From contig JAHLKG010000019.1 of NCBI GenBank assembly GCA_025526995.1, positions 186,001-250,000 of the forward strand: a stretch of 64,000 nucleotides of DNA. Reading direction: 5' to 3'. Positions 52,564-63,232 of the stretch are shown piece by piece (the stretch's first letter is position 1; the number at the start of each line of letters is the position of its first letter). A model generated the notes under the pieces. It saw only the letters and a list, made by a program, of their open reading frames with translations, made no database searches and had not been told where the DNA came from. The DNA comes from Powellomyces hirtus. Taxonomy: Eukaryota; Chytridiomycota; Chytridiomycetes; Spizellomycetales; Powellomycetaceae. A program made the position numbers and the translations under genes.

Positions 52564-53871
52564 ATGGACATGTGTCGGGACAACCAGGTCCTCGATTCCC
52601 ACGTACGAGACGCATCCGTTTTGGAGGTCGCCAATCTTCCGCTGCAACCGCCAACAGGAGCGGCAAACGTTCCTTCTCCTATTCCTTATTTGTCAAATCT
52701 GCCGCCTGAGCTTGTCGCTTACCTGCTCGCCTTTCTTCCGGGCAACTCTGCTGTTCTCTCAACTGCCCTGCTGGTCTGTCGCCAATGGTACCGCCTCGTC
52801 GTCGCCCGTCACTGGCACACCCTCGCCCCACGCGCATGCTCGCAGTTGCGGACGATCGCTCTTAATGTCGCTATACAACCCCGTAACTCTCTGCTCCTTA
52901 ACTTTGACTCTAATGATGGTGGTGGAATCAGTAACGTCCTAGGCCTGGTCCGCGAAATTGACACAACAAAGTTACAATTGTTCGATGCGGAACCCAGCCT
53001 TCCGTTGAATGCCATCCTCTTCCATACTCGCAATCTGCGGGTTGCGAACTTTTCAAACTGTCTCTGGATCACCGACACTCTCATTACGCCGCTTATCAAT
53101 TGCACACACCTAGTATCTTTGAATTTGAACGGTTGCTCACAGATTACATCTAATATGCTCCCTGCTGGAGCGTTTCCCCAACTCCAAAGCCTCTCTCTCG
53201 CCTACTGCGAAGCCATGAAGATGCTGCCCGAGACGGTGAACACTCTCACGACTGACCGCCTCGCCCACGTGGATCTTCGTGCAAGCTTGCTGCCAGACAT
53301 CAATGTCGCCGTGGCGATGCTGCTCCGCAAGTATGCGCATAGCTTGGAAAGCCTCAATCTGGAATGGGCAAAGTTTATCACCGATTCGGCGTTTAGAAAG
53401 GCACCCGAGCTGCCACACCTGCGAACCCTGGTTCTTACCCGCTGCGACCAGCTTACCGACACGACCCTCGCAGCCCTCTGCGTTCCGGATCTGAAGGAAC
53501 TCACGCTCCAAGGCTGCTTCCGGTTCTCCCCTCGAGCAATATGTCAGCTCGTCGCAACCACACCCAAGTTGTGCTATCTCGACATCTCCAACCTCATCGA
53601 CTTCCAGGACGACGATATGGTTGCTCTCGTTACCACTTTCATCAACTTAGATTCCAAAGCATCCCCTCCCATTCAGCATCTGATACTCAACAATCTGCCT
53701 GCTTTGACCGACACGTCCGTTTATGCTTTGAAAGCGCTGCCGAGTCTCGTCTCTATCAGTTTAGAAAATAATCTGAGGATTACCATGGCCGCCTTGCAGC
53801 AGCTCCTCCCCTCTTGTCCGCGCTTGTCAGTAAGTATCCGGGGACGAAGCCTCCTGAGGCCTGAGCAATGA
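52564..53871 (+). CDS. F-box protein with leucine-rich repeats
   Basis: From ATG 52564 the frame gives 435 residues. An F-box spans about residues 40-85 (LSNLPPELVAYLLAFLPG, then VCRQWYRLV). At least eight amphipathic leucine-rich repeats follow (for example LVSLNLNGCSQIT and LESLNLEWAKFITDSAF). F-box/LRR proteins are substrate receptors of SCF ubiquitin ligases; the target is unknown. The frame stays open upstream into the Tc1/mariner end (to 52468), but that part is transposon sequence. A strong donor GTAAGT at 53830 suggests the last 14 codons are intronic and a further exon lies beyond, perhaps near 53892. Confidence 0.82.
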   Translation: MDMCRDNQVLDSHVRDASVLEVANLPLQPPTGAANVPSPIPYLSNLPPELVAYLLAFLPGNSAVLSTALLVCRQWYRLVVARHWHTLAPRACSQLRTIALNVAIQPRNSLLLNFDSNDGGGISNVLGLVREIDTTKLQLFDAEPSLPLNAILFHTRNLRVANFSNCLWITDTLITPLINCTHLVSLNLNGCSQITSNMLPAGAFPQLQSLSLAYCEAMKMLPETVNTLTTDRLAHVDLRASLLPDINVAVAMLLRKYAHSLESLNLEWAKFITDSAFRKAPELPHLRTLVLTRCDQLTDTTLAALCVPDLKELTLQGCFRFSPRAICQLVATTPKLCYLDISNLIDFQDDDMVALVTTFINLDSKASPPIQHLILNNLPALTDTSVYALKALPSLVSISLENNLRITMAALQQLLPSCPRLSVSIRGRSLLRPEQ

Positions 53872-54275
53872 CACACGAGAGAAAATAGGCAGATCGTAGG
53901 CAAACTATGACCATTCTACTCCATTATCATCATGTAGTGTTCCCGGCACCCGTTGTTTATAGCTCCATATAGCACAAATTGCGTCATTGTCTTCTTTGTC
54001 AATCATATATAGACGGTGTTGCCCAATTTATGTGCCCTATCTTTTCGAGTAATGTGACTGTTGCAGCTTGAAAGGATGATGACACATAGCCTCTGATGTC
54101 AAAGGGAACCAAGCTTCGACTAGGGGCTGCCGTGTTGTAAAAGAAAGCGCTACTGTGCCCCAGGGGCGTATTGTCTGTCCGAATACACTGTCGAGCGAAA
54201 GTGCTCCCATAACATCAGGCCCAACAAATGAATTGAAACAATAGCAGGTAACAGAGAAAACAGCAAAATTAAAGA
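53872..54275. other. intergenic, convergent 3' ends
   Basis: 404 bp that may include a last F-box exon. No other feature seen. Confidence 0.4.
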
Positions 54276-56045
54276 TCAAACAAACAAGACCTGAAACAGA
54301 ATATAGATTGCAAAAGCAGCAGACAGAGCCGGCGGTTTCGCAGACCCAACCTCGGCGTTCGTATACGTAACAAGACTCGCCTTCTTGCCCTGTATGAACG
54401 ACGCGGCCACCTTTTGGAAATCCGCTTTGAATGCTGCAAGGATATCCGGAGACCACGTAGAGCGGTAATCTCGAAACGTTTCCTCTTCATCCTTTTCCCA
54501 CTCGAACAAGCAGATGCCTTTGAGAGCAGGATGGGCGAGCAGGAACGAGCTGTTGGTGATGTACTGACGCCAATAGGCTTGTTTCAGAGTGAGAGACCCG
54601 GGCCCGGCGTCGAGTGCAGTTCTGGGGGGACCGATCATTGAGATGTGAAATGCAGCGGCCGTCTACATGGGAGGAAGGAGCGAACAGGGACTTGGTTATG
54701 CTTCCCCGTATGAAGATCTTGGAATCTCTGGAAGCCTTCTTTTACCTCGGAAATGATCATCGGTTTCTTGAAAGCGCTGGTCGGACCAGAATAGGTATCG
54801 TAGAAGTTGACGCTGGACACAGTTATGTTTCCACGGCGAGTGGAGCCGCCCTCCAACTGATCCAGAAAGTAGTGGCTAGTCGGAAGCTGATTGCGCAGCC
54901 ATGGAAAGGAGCTACGCAGAGGTTGTGGGCACGCGGGTGAACGAGATGCGAGCAAATGCGGAGAGAACCTACAGTCCAAAGTAGTACAACGACAGACCGA
55001 CCCAGTCCACGTATCTGCGAGGCGAAAAGAAAGTGCGTCAGAACATTAACGATATATTCTGGTTGTTTCTGTGCGCAGAAAATAATCATGACGTACTCAG
55101 GGCCCGGCCAATACGGCGAATACGGGTCATCTTCAGAGTCCACAACTCCATCCCTGTTTGTATCCATCAACTTGAAATCATCGGCATGCACCGCGTTCGC
55201 AGCGGTGAAGGGTGCTTGGGAGTCTTTGTAGGGGCTATATGCTCCCCGTGGGAACGGGTACCCATTCCCCGAGTTGGGTGACCAGAGGAAGGCGATGGAA
55301 CCGTTGCTGGCAGGTATTCGTGCCCGAATGGCGTCTACGATACGCCGCCATAGAGCGATGAAATGGATTGGTCGTTGCGAGTATGCGTTCCATCCGCCTT
55401 GAAGGGATGTGGCACTGATTTTAGAATAGAGTCTTTGGCATAACGAGGTGATGCCATGATGGACAAGAAATCGCCAATAGGATGGCAAAACGCACATCAC
55501 CACCGCGCACCCGGGCGCCCGTGAATGCACTCTCAAACCACCACAAACACGCACCATTCATTTCCGACGCAATCCTGATCATCAGCTTCCGTCCGCCCTT
55601 GACATATCCCTCTACCAATTCTACTAGTTCGTCAATGACGCCCTGCGGCGCAAGCTGCTCGTAAGCCTCGTAACCCGTGGCCGAGAAGCTGGGATTCGCT
55701 CTCGGGAACACAGTCATGTACAGTATAGCGTCAGTGTTTGTAGCGTCGAGTAGCTCCACAGGGGGCAGTTCTCCGCTGACCAGTGGGATCTCCACCGCCA
55801 TCTGAAACATGGACGCATTGAAGCCGAGGCGGGCGTTGAAAGCGGCCGGGGTGTCCCGGCCTGAGTGCGTATCTGAAATGCATTCTGAGCTGTCGGTGGG
55901 CAAGGAAGGCGCGATGAGTCACACTGTGTGCCGCACCTAACCATGCCCCGAAGAGCAGTCCGGACGTTGGTTCAAGCGGAGCCGCAGCGTATACTGTGCA
56001 TAACAGCAATGTCAAAAGTACGAAGGGAAACATATTAAGAATCAT
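54276..56045 (-). CDS. GPI-anchored GH26-like glycoside hydrolase
   Basis: Exons 55925-56045, 55555-55872, 55097-55397, 54973-55014, 54746-54911 and 54276-54662 give 444 residues in consistent phases. A signal peptide (FVLLTLLLCTVYAAA) precedes LLFGAWLGA. The catalytic acid/base motif is RIASEMNGGW, then FIALWRRIVDAIR and FLWSPNSGNG, YVDWVGLSLYYFG, and PMIISE with the likely nucleophile Glu. GH26 enzymes cut beta-mannans or related glucans. The C-terminus ends in a hydrophobic tail after a Ser/Gly site, a GPI-anchor signal. The first splice has an equally phased alternative (55942/55889). An Asp-rich loop (DTNRDGVVDSEDD) resembles a calcium-binding dockerin or EF-type loop. Confidence 0.82.
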
Positions 56046-56283
56046 TTTTGACACTCCGGCGACAAGGAAGGCTTTCACATTGACAGGTTCCCCCTTGCAA
56101 TGTTGTTGATGCGCGTCTTTAGCTGACCTAAAATCCGCCACACTTGCAGACGTCCAGACGATAGAGGCGCGTTGCGGCGCATGTGTGGCTTGAATGATGT
56201 GCTTGCAGAACTACAAGATATCTGCGCATTCCCTCTTTGCGACTACATAATCTGTGGATATAATACATACCGGAGAACGCACC
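56046..56283. promoter_or_regulatory. divergent promoter region, GH26 and PNG1
   Basis: 238 bp between divergent starts. No defined element. Confidence 0.35.
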
Positions 56284-57961
56284 ATGAGCGCCATTCAGCA
56301 AACTGCCGCAGAGGTGGCGCGAAAGTAGGCCATCTTTCCCTCTATGTCCTGTCCAATAGAGTGTTCACCAAACATGCATTTCACCTCACAGTTACCTTAT
56401 CTGGAGAAGCCAGAGACCTGCTGTCAGTAGGCCCAACGGAGGTCCGACCCGTCAACGTCTGCGTGATCAAGCCACCTTTCTATCAAAGTACGTCTTAAAG
56501 CGCAACGTCATGTAGCCTATACCGTATCCGCTCATTTATCAATGACACTGATAGCGGCAGAACTTTCGCAGACTGAGAGGAACGATCGACCAGTTTGCTG
56601 AGTACGATAAGATCGAGCTGCAGGTTTGCCGCGCCTCCGATTTAGTGACAAGGTTTGTGTCGCTCATGACATGTTAATAGGACGTTGCTCGTGAAGCGAT
56701 TCCCATCGATCGATTGCACTCAGAGGCACACGCGCAAGTCGAGGCGAACCCGAAAACCCAATTCCATGACCACCTGGTCAAAGCCTTGTTGCGATGGTTC
56801 AAAAACGAGGTAACATGAAACATTCATGGATTGAGTATGGGGTTTGAACGCGCCCGCCGTTAACGAAAGTGTGCAGTACTTCACGTGGGTCAATTCTCCG
56901 CCATGTCAGCATTGTCAGGTACGTGAATCCTTACATTTCTACAACTGTGCCTTGGAGTCTGCATCATAACATTGAGTGTTCCTGCTTATAATTCAGAGTC
57001 CGACCACAGCTGTTGGTGGCGTGAACCCAACACCTGAGGAAATACGATATCAATGCGGCCGCGTCGAGCTCTACAAGTGCAACTTGTGTCATAAGGAGAC
57101 GCGGTTTCCTCGATACAAGTATGGGATGTCGTCGCAATGAAAGTCCGACTCAACACGACTAACGCCCACATACCTGTTCATGTCTGTTTAGCAATCTACG
57201 GAAACTGATGGAGACGCGACGCGGTCGATGTGGAGAGTGGGCGAATGTACGTATGGACACAAGTGCCATGTTGGATGTCTTGCCGCCGTTAGCGTTTTGA
57301 ATCTGAACGTTCTGTTGTCGCTCCTTACTTAGGTGTTCTGCCTATTCTGTAAGACAATGGGATTCGAAACTCGCTACGTGCTGGACTTTACGGACCACGT
57401 ATGGACCGAGATTTACAAGGACGGCAAAGGCTGGGTGAACTGCGATTCGTGCGAAGGCGAAGGATCCTACGACCAGCCGCTCATGTACGAGGCGGGCTGG
57501 GGCAAGAAGCTCACCTATATCTTCAGCATTGGCACATATGAGATTGTCGATGTGATTCGACGGTATACTAACAAACCGGACGAGGTCTTTGCCAGAAGAA
57601 CGGACGTTGATGAGCTGTGGTTGAAACAGGTACTATAATTGGAGAGTTCATGTTAATTGAACCATATATGTAACAGTTTGCTGATGGGGACTGTGTTTGA
57701 TTTTAGACCATCAGCGACCTGACAGCGCGAATGCAGAACACGCTTCCCGCTTCTGCCAAATCCGATCTCGAGCAGCGAGCCGCTCAAGAACAAGCTCAGC
57801 TGAACAAAACCATTGCTAAAGAAGATGAAGGGCCGGTTGCGGCGGTTTTGCACGGGCGAGAGTCGGGAAGCGTTCAGTGGCGCGCGGCGCGTGGAGAGTT
57901 GGGAGCGAATCAGGCACCGGCAGACGAGACGTCGGATGTGAAAAAGAATGCTACATCCTAG
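56284..57961 (+). CDS. PNG1: cytoplasmic peptide:N-glycanase
   Basis: Nine exons (56284-56324, 56392-56487, 56572-56623, 56681-56809, 56877-56918, 56997-57118, 57192-57246, 57333-57629, 57707-57961) give 362 residues, the size of yeast Png1. It removes N-glycans from misfolded glycoproteins during ER-associated degradation. The transglutaminase-like triad is Cys in RRGRCGEWAN (about 173), His in FTDHVWTEIY (201) and Asp in WVNCDSCEGE (217). Zinc-binding C-x2-C pairs are in PPCQHCQ and YKCNLCHKETRF. The second exon is less conserved and its acceptor is the least certain. The Lys/Gln-rich tail is divergent. Confidence 0.92.
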
Positions 57962-58214
57962 ATGGTAGAAGTGTAAATAGAAGTCGTGCCACCCATGCGA
58001 GGATACTTAAGATGACGACGTGAAAGTGAGTTGCCAAGCCCAAAGGTTGCCCCAAATACATTTCCCGGCAAGACACCGTTACATCGGCGTTGCCGTTCAT
58101 TCATTGATAGATACACGTTATCTCTGCTATTACGATGGTAAGTTCACCCTAACAATTTCTGTTTACAACAGACTGTCCGGTTCGGGATTTGCTAGATGTT
58201 ACTCTAAAGCTTAT

Positions 58215-58926
58215 TTACAGCTTCGCAGCTTGTACGGGAGGGAGCTCTTTACCAAGGAAATATGCCAGATGATCCATGCGGTCGCTGCCAAAGAACATCT
58301 GCTCCTGGCCGTCGCCACGGGTCACAAACATTGTCGGGGTTCCAAACATACCCTTCTTCACGGCTTCCTCACATTGAGTGACCAAACCCTTCTTCACAGC
58401 GTCGTCGTTCATGCTGTTCAGAAGGCGTTCCTTGTCACATCCGGCGGGAAGAGCAGCAGCCAGCACCTCGAGCGAATTCATGTCCTGTCCTTGCTCCCAG
58501 TACGCCTTGTAGAGGTTCGCGGTAGTTTCCTCCAACGTTTTCGCGTCGGCATGAGTCTTGACGCCAAAGAGCATCCTTTGGGCTTTGAGCGTGTTGGCTG
58601 GAAAGACTTTCGGAAGGTTCATCGTAAATTTGTGCATCGCAGTCACGCGGGCGAGGTCTTGACCCATATGCCGCAGCTTCTGCTTGTTAAAGGCAGGGGG
58701 CGGCGTATTGACAGTGGGGTTCTGTGTTAAAATCGTCAGTACATAGCCAGCTTCGAGTTGCATGAAACAAACAGGTTACCGAGAGCACGAAGCCCAAGAA
58801 GACGGGCTCGAGCACAAGCTCAAAGCCCCATTGCGAGCGCAATCGCCTCAACAGAGTAAAGGCGACGAACGAATAGGGCGACACCACATCATAGAAAAAA
58901 CGAATTACGGGCTGCTTTGGCGACAT
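58215..58926 (-). CDS. DsbA-fold GST-kappa / HCCA isomerase-like protein
   Basis: Exons 58780-58926 and 58215-58721 give 217 residues. The thioredoxin-like start reads VIRFFYDVVSPYSFVAF, with the Ser that binds glutathione in the kappa class. PPPAFNKQKLRHMGQDLAR follows in the helical insert, and GMFGTPTMFVTRGDGQEQMFFGSDR (split here: GMFGTPTMFV, then MFFGSDRMDH) holds the cis-Pro loop. The family conjugates or isomerises with glutathione in mitochondria or peroxisomes. The C-terminal AKL at the stop is a peroxisomal PTS1-like tripeptide. Its promoter overlaps the Fanzor relic. Confidence 0.9.
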
Positions 58927-58989
58927 TGCGGAAAGGTAGTTCGTTGAACTCTGCGACGCTTCGCGCTGTAACACGTGCGTTATATTTGG

Positions 58990-59889
58990 AATATAATCCA
59001 GACCCCGTGGACACGAATCCGTAGTAGGGGTTTTACATCGGCCCATGCGTTCGTTACGCACGGACCATTTGAGGGGGATGTACAGGAGGTGGGATAAATG
59101 CGTCATGGCTACATGCTACGACTGCGCCTGCCATATTCCATTCCCAGCGTGCTGCCAAGCTTGTGTGTTGTTGTGCACGCAGACTTGTTTCTCGCCCTGT
59201 CAAAGACTGCAGATATGGAATGAGCAGGTTGAGGTACTCTCAATCCTTTGCGGCTCAGATACCACGGCCGAGACAGCGAGGAATCCTACGCTTCGCAGCC
59301 ACATCTCAGAGCCGCGGCAAACGACGTTGCCAGCGCTCTGCAACAACTGGAAAACGCACGTGTTCAAGCGAGGCTCAGACCAGAGATCAAAAAACTTTTA
59401 GCCGACATCCAGCATCTCAACGCGGGGATTGGCAGGCGTGTCAAAGCTCTGCACAGGTTGGCCATAAAATTCGTCACGGCATTCTACGTGATTCAGCACC
59501 CCAAGTTGGACAACCGAATCCATTGGAATAGGCAGACCGGGCCACAATCCTATGTCAAGCACACGTTTTTGCGACTTTCACACTCTACGTATCTTGCAGA
59601 GCTTCGCAGGCGATTGAAGGAGCAAGGCCGCGACGTGCTCATCGTCAACGAGAGCTTTACGACACAGGCATGCTGCGTCTGTGGGTCTCTTTACCGTGTG
59701 GGCTGCAAAAAGATTTATTATTGCCATGTGTGCAACACTTTCCGACATCGGGACGGAAACGCCGCGTGCTCTATCGGCATCTCCAACTGCACGCGTATTC
59801 TCATCTGGGTGGGATTCAGTGCTACTGTTCCCACGGCACTCGCGGCAACCATGGATACTACAATCTTGCCTCTGTCACTTGATTGGTGA
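58990..59889 (+). pseudogene. Fanzor (eukaryotic TnpB-like RNA-guided nuclease) relic
   Basis: The open part (59248-59889) ends with the diagnostic TnpB/Fanzor block. RuvC-II Glu lies in VNESFTTQACCVCGSL, followed by a zinc ribbon of two C-x2-C pairs (the second in YYCHVCNTF), then RuvC-III HRDGNAA. Upstream, RRVKALHRLAIKFVTAFYVI and HPKLDNRIHWN match the helix and strand that follow RuvC-I in Fanzors. A weak RuvC-I candidate (YNPDPVDTNP) is at 58992-59021, in another frame and followed by stops. The N-terminal half is missing, and the family NAARN reads NAACS. It is inactive as it stands unless frames are misread. Confidence 0.8.
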
Positions 59890-59939
59890 ATTATATGACG
59901 AGGCGGGCAAAAGACGTGTACCAAGAGTGTTTATGCGCG

Positions 59940-59955
59940 GTGTGAGATCTCACAC
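59940..59955. repeat. 16-bp perfect palindrome downstream of Fanzor relic
   Basis: GTGTGAGATCTCACAC is a perfect dyad, followed by TCTCACACC, which can also pair with the left arm (GGTGTGAG). It lies 51 bp after the Fanzor stop, where element ends or the guide-RNA scaffold would be expected. Confidence 0.6.
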
Positions 59956-60108
59956 TCTCACACCAGTTTTGAGTTAGGAACGTCGGTGTCCTTCCGACTT
60001 TGTCACTCGTTTGATTATATGATATCAAAATAAGAGCTACAAAGCTAACCACTATGTAGCACTACATACGGAACATCCCAAATCATATGTACATCTATCC
60101 TCTACGGT

Positions 60109-61234
60109 TCAGTAATTTGGGGGTCTTTCTGCTGTGGTAGAGGATGCTTGAGGGTCAAAGGATGCTTGAGGTGGCGGAGCGCTGCTCGGCTCCGAGAAGG
60201 CCGGTGGCAGCGGCATAGGAAACACGGGCGCAGTGCCCGCGCGAGGGGGAGCAGCCGAGGACGACGAGTCCGTAGGAGAATACAACGGTAATGGCTCTTC
60301 GTGAGGGAGCGTATCACCGGTCACTCGCGATCGGAGTTGCATGAACATGCTGGAGAACTCAAAGCCTCCGCTGTTAAGGCAAAGAGTTGGACCCGTCAGC
60401 GCGACTTCTGGAGATCGACGTAGGTAAGAATTTAGTTCATACCCTTCCTTGAATGAGAACTTGACTTGTCCTTGCAGTGTCAGTCCTCCGTTCGGGACCG
60501 GTTGCACGGTGGCTAAAAGTCACCATGAATGAATATTGTCAGATCCTATTCATATCCCACTCCTCCGACTTGCAATCGCAGACTTGTCACATACCTTGAT
60601 AGCAGTTTGCTTGGAACCATGGTTGCTGAAGCGTTCCACCCCTTTCAGAAAGGAAAATGTCAGCAGAAAGTTTGAGAGTGTCAATCGTTTATGTCAAGCG
60701 CTCACTTGAGGTTTTCTAGTGGAACCTATCAGCGGGAGCAGAATAAGTGTCTACGAGTATGAATAAGGTGCAAACGGAACATGTCATTCTTACGTTGAGG
60801 TTTCTGAAATAGTCCATCGGCGGGTGCGAAACGTAGATGACTCGTCGGTTCGCTATGATTACACAGTTGCCTGTCAACAATCTTTCGAATGCCATCAGTC
60901 TCGAATGAACTTACTCAGAAACAAATGCCCTTTTTGAGAGTAGAAGTTGTTGCCTTGTCCGGGGTATCCACTGCCAATTGAGAGTTGCATGAGTATTCCT
61001 CTCTTCCTATTTGACTAGTCCTCAAGCAACCCCAAGCAAAAGGACTCCACCCTGTTACATACTTTCCGCTCTCATATTCCATCAAAACCCCGCCTGTGCC
61101 CAAGTCTGGTAAGTTGAGAGTCCTGGTCAAAAGCGGTTTGTCACCATCCTTTTACCTTGATTGAGGAAGAGTTTTTCGCCGACGATCAGCACCGGGGTGC
61201 CGTCTGGATTGAGGATGGCTCCGTTCAAAGACAT
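60109..61234 (-). CDS. WBP2-like GRAM-domain protein with PPxY
   Basis: Eight exons (61156-61234, 61063-61105, 60915-60970, 60794-60852, 60706-60725, 60595-60641, 60443-60512, 60109-60370) give 211 residues. The GRAM/PH-like domain runs through KGHLFLTNRRVIYVSH, PLENLKGGTLQQPWFQANC and GQVKFSFKEGGGFEFSSM. The C-terminal half is Pro/Ser-rich and ends with PPNY, a WW-domain ligand. WBP2 proteins couple WW-domain partners (such as Nedd4-like ligases) to membranes or transcription. The last intron (60371-60442, 72 nt) is stop-free and a multiple of three. Exon 5 is only 20 nt. Confidence 0.85.
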
Positions 61235-61486
61235 TTTAGAGTTATTGGTTTTGTTTGTAATGGGGTGGTTGCGGCACGGGATGACTGAATAGTTGGGTGT
61301 AACGCGCAGGAGTCCGTATGATTTGGCTTGGCGTAGCTGAATGTGGCTTGCTGACACGTTTGGAACCTCGCGCTTCCCTGCTTTTCTTTTTTTTTTGTTC
61401 AAGCGCACGGTACAAATTGCAAGGAACTTAACTCCTTCACATCTTACAAACATATCTGTCGACCCCTCCTATAGCGTCTAGGAACC
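61235..61486. promoter_or_regulatory. divergent promoter region, WBP2-like and RMT2
   Basis: 252 bp between divergent starts. It includes a T-rich tract at about 61384-61396. No defined element. Confidence 0.35.
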
Positions 61487-62650
61487 ATGGTTGACACGAG
61501 TTCAGAGCTACCTTCCGACCCCACTTCAGCATTACTGGTCTACATCACAACCGTCACTCCGACAACAGACAGCAGTAAGGCCATTGAAACGTATCTCAAA
61601 GACAAGGCCGATCCGCACTACCGAGACGAGGCAGGAGCAAGTATCCTTCATCTTCTTGCAGCAAAGGGAAACAGAGCAGGCGTAACAGCGATTCTGCGAG
61701 CTGGCGCTCAATGGAATGCGGTTGACAAGGCTGGAAAGAGCGTTGGTGAATACGCTCGCGAAGCAGGACATGAGGAGCTGTACCAGTATCTGGTACAAGA
61801 GGGTGTGAGGACCGAGTTTCTCTTGATGGCTTTGGGAGCGTCGTCGACCGATGCATATGAAATGGATGAGGGGGAGGAAGGAGAGGATGAGATCAACGAA
61901 GAAGACAGCAAAGCGAGCCAAGAGGGCGAGCCAGAAGAGCCAGAGTCTTACACAGCCCCGTCTTCGGAGGATGTCACCGTAGCTCCAGCAGGTCCAGCGT
62001 CGGCACACCCATCCAATGCTGACTACCTCTCGCGACGGTTGACTTTCTCACAAGGTCGTTTGCTGGACTCTGACGCCAACGCCGTGATGATGGGTTGGGA
62101 GGCGCCTCTCATGGAACTTCACGCTGCAGTGATATCACCTCGACCAGGCCTCTCAGTGCTGAACGTTGGTTTCGGACTAGGATTGATCGACACCTACCTG
62201 CAATCCCACCAACCAGCATCGCACACCATCATAGAAGCGCACCCGGACGTTTACGCAAAGATGATTGAAGACGGATGGAACAAAAAAGCTGGTGTACGCA
62301 TTCTCTTTGGACGGTGGCAGGACGTATTGAGTGATCTTGAGGTGTATGACGGCATCTTCTTTGACACTTTTGGGGAATACTACGACGACCTGAAACAGTT
62401 TCACGAGCATTTGCCAAACATGCTGAAACACGACGGAATCTACAGCTACTTCAACGGCCTCGCTGGAACGAATTCGTTCTTCCACGACGTAGCATGTGGG
62501 CTTGCGGAGGCGGATTTGGAAGAAATGGGTATTCACACCACGTTCAAAGAGGTTGTTATGGATGATCTGGGAGATGAGACATGGAAGGGTATCAAGAGGG
62601 CGTACTGGTCTTTGCCCCTATACAGACTTCCTGTGTGTACCTTCGAATAG
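61487..62650 (+). CDS. RMT2: Rmt2-type protein arginine N-methyltransferase
   Basis: This single exon encodes 387 residues. An N-terminal ankyrin-repeat region reads GASILHLLAAKGNRAGVTAI, and an acidic linker (DEGEEGEDEINEED) follows. The SAM-binding methyltransferase domain has motif I LNVGFGLGLIDTYLQ, then HTIIEAHPDVYAKM, and YDGIFFDTFGEYYDDLKQFH, with PLYRLPVCTF at the end. Rmt2 methylates the delta nitrogen of arginine in ribosomal protein L12. The ankyrin plus GAMT-like domain arrangement and length agree with yeast Rmt2. Confidence 0.93.
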   Translation: MVDTSSELPSDPTSALLVYITTVTPTTDSSKAIETYLKDKADPHYRDEAGASILHLLAAKGNRAGVTAILRAGAQWNAVDKAGKSVGEYAREAGHEELYQYLVQEGVRTEFLLMALGASSTDAYEMDEGEEGEDEINEEDSKASQEGEPEEPESYTAPSSEDVTVAPAGPASAHPSNADYLSRRLTFSQGRLLDSDANAVMMGWEAPLMELHAAVISPRPGLSVLNVGFGLGLIDTYLQSHQPASHTIIEAHPDVYAKMIEDGWNKKAGVRILFGRWQDVLSDLEVYDGIFFDTFGEYYDDLKQFHEHLPNMLKHDGIYSYFNGLAGTNSFFHDVACGLAEADLEEMGIHTTFKEVVMDDLGDETWKGIKRAYWSLPLYRLPVCTFE

Positions 62651-62791
62651 CTGTATAGACTAGCTGTAGCACATAGATAAATTGTAAGCCCTGTGACACT
62701 ATCGCATGCCAATTGCGCAGGAGAGCAGCGCATGTCCTTTCTATGCTGGAAAGTTCAGAAAAGGATGTCCATAACGCCATCACCATGTTCA

Positions 62792-63232
62792 TCACGCTTC
62801 CTCCCAAAATTGCGCGAATTCGTCGACGCTCATTTCTTGCAGCGGCAGGTCGGATTCAGTGCCCAGGAACCGTTGTGCCGCGACCCGCACTTCGTCCAAC
62901 TTGACGATGAACGTGTCAAGGTATCTGGCGGGCAAGGCGTCGCCGGTGGAGAGGTAAAGTTTTCGTTGGCTTTGTCGCACAAAATACATCGGCAGCTCAT
63001 CCTTTTCGAGCCAGAACATTCTTTTCCGCACAACGTTCTTCTCAATCACGTCCAGGAAAATGCCGGTAGGGGCGGGTTCGTCGGATTCGGCACTGACGTG
63101 ACCCCGTACATCAAAATCGTCCAGCAGGGCATGAATAAGCGCGTCCACTCTGCGAAATGCGGTTCTCAAGGCCTCTTCTGCAACATGACACACAAGGCGC
63201 ATTTCCAGAAAGGTGCATAGGGCCCATATCGC
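62792..63232 (-). CDS. unknown small protein, 5' end uncertain
   Basis: The frame is open from 63232 and reads AIWALCTFLEMRLVCHVAEE, then a charged, mixed alpha/beta sequence (FLDVIEKNVVRKRMFWLEKD, then ARYLDTFIVKLDEVRVAAQ) to the end WEEA. ATG 63202 would give 136 residues. The ten codons before it also look coding and follow an AG, so an upstream exon is possible. A candidate donor at 63267 would make a 35-nt intron, shorter than others here. I do not recognise the family. It is convergent with RMT2. Confidence 0.5.
   Translation of the reverse strand, partial: AIWALCTFLEMRLVCHVAEEALRTAFRRVDALIHALLDDFDVRGHVSAESDEPAPTGIFLDVIEKNVVRKRMFWLEKDELPMYFVRQSQRKLYLSTGDALPARYLDTFIVKLDEVRVAAQRFLGTESDLPLQEMSVDEFAQFWEEA

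Noticed and set aside
59045..59401. Cys-rich 118-codon frame upstream of the Fanzor block
   Set aside because: Cys are irregular and the better-conserved Fanzor reading is in another frame.
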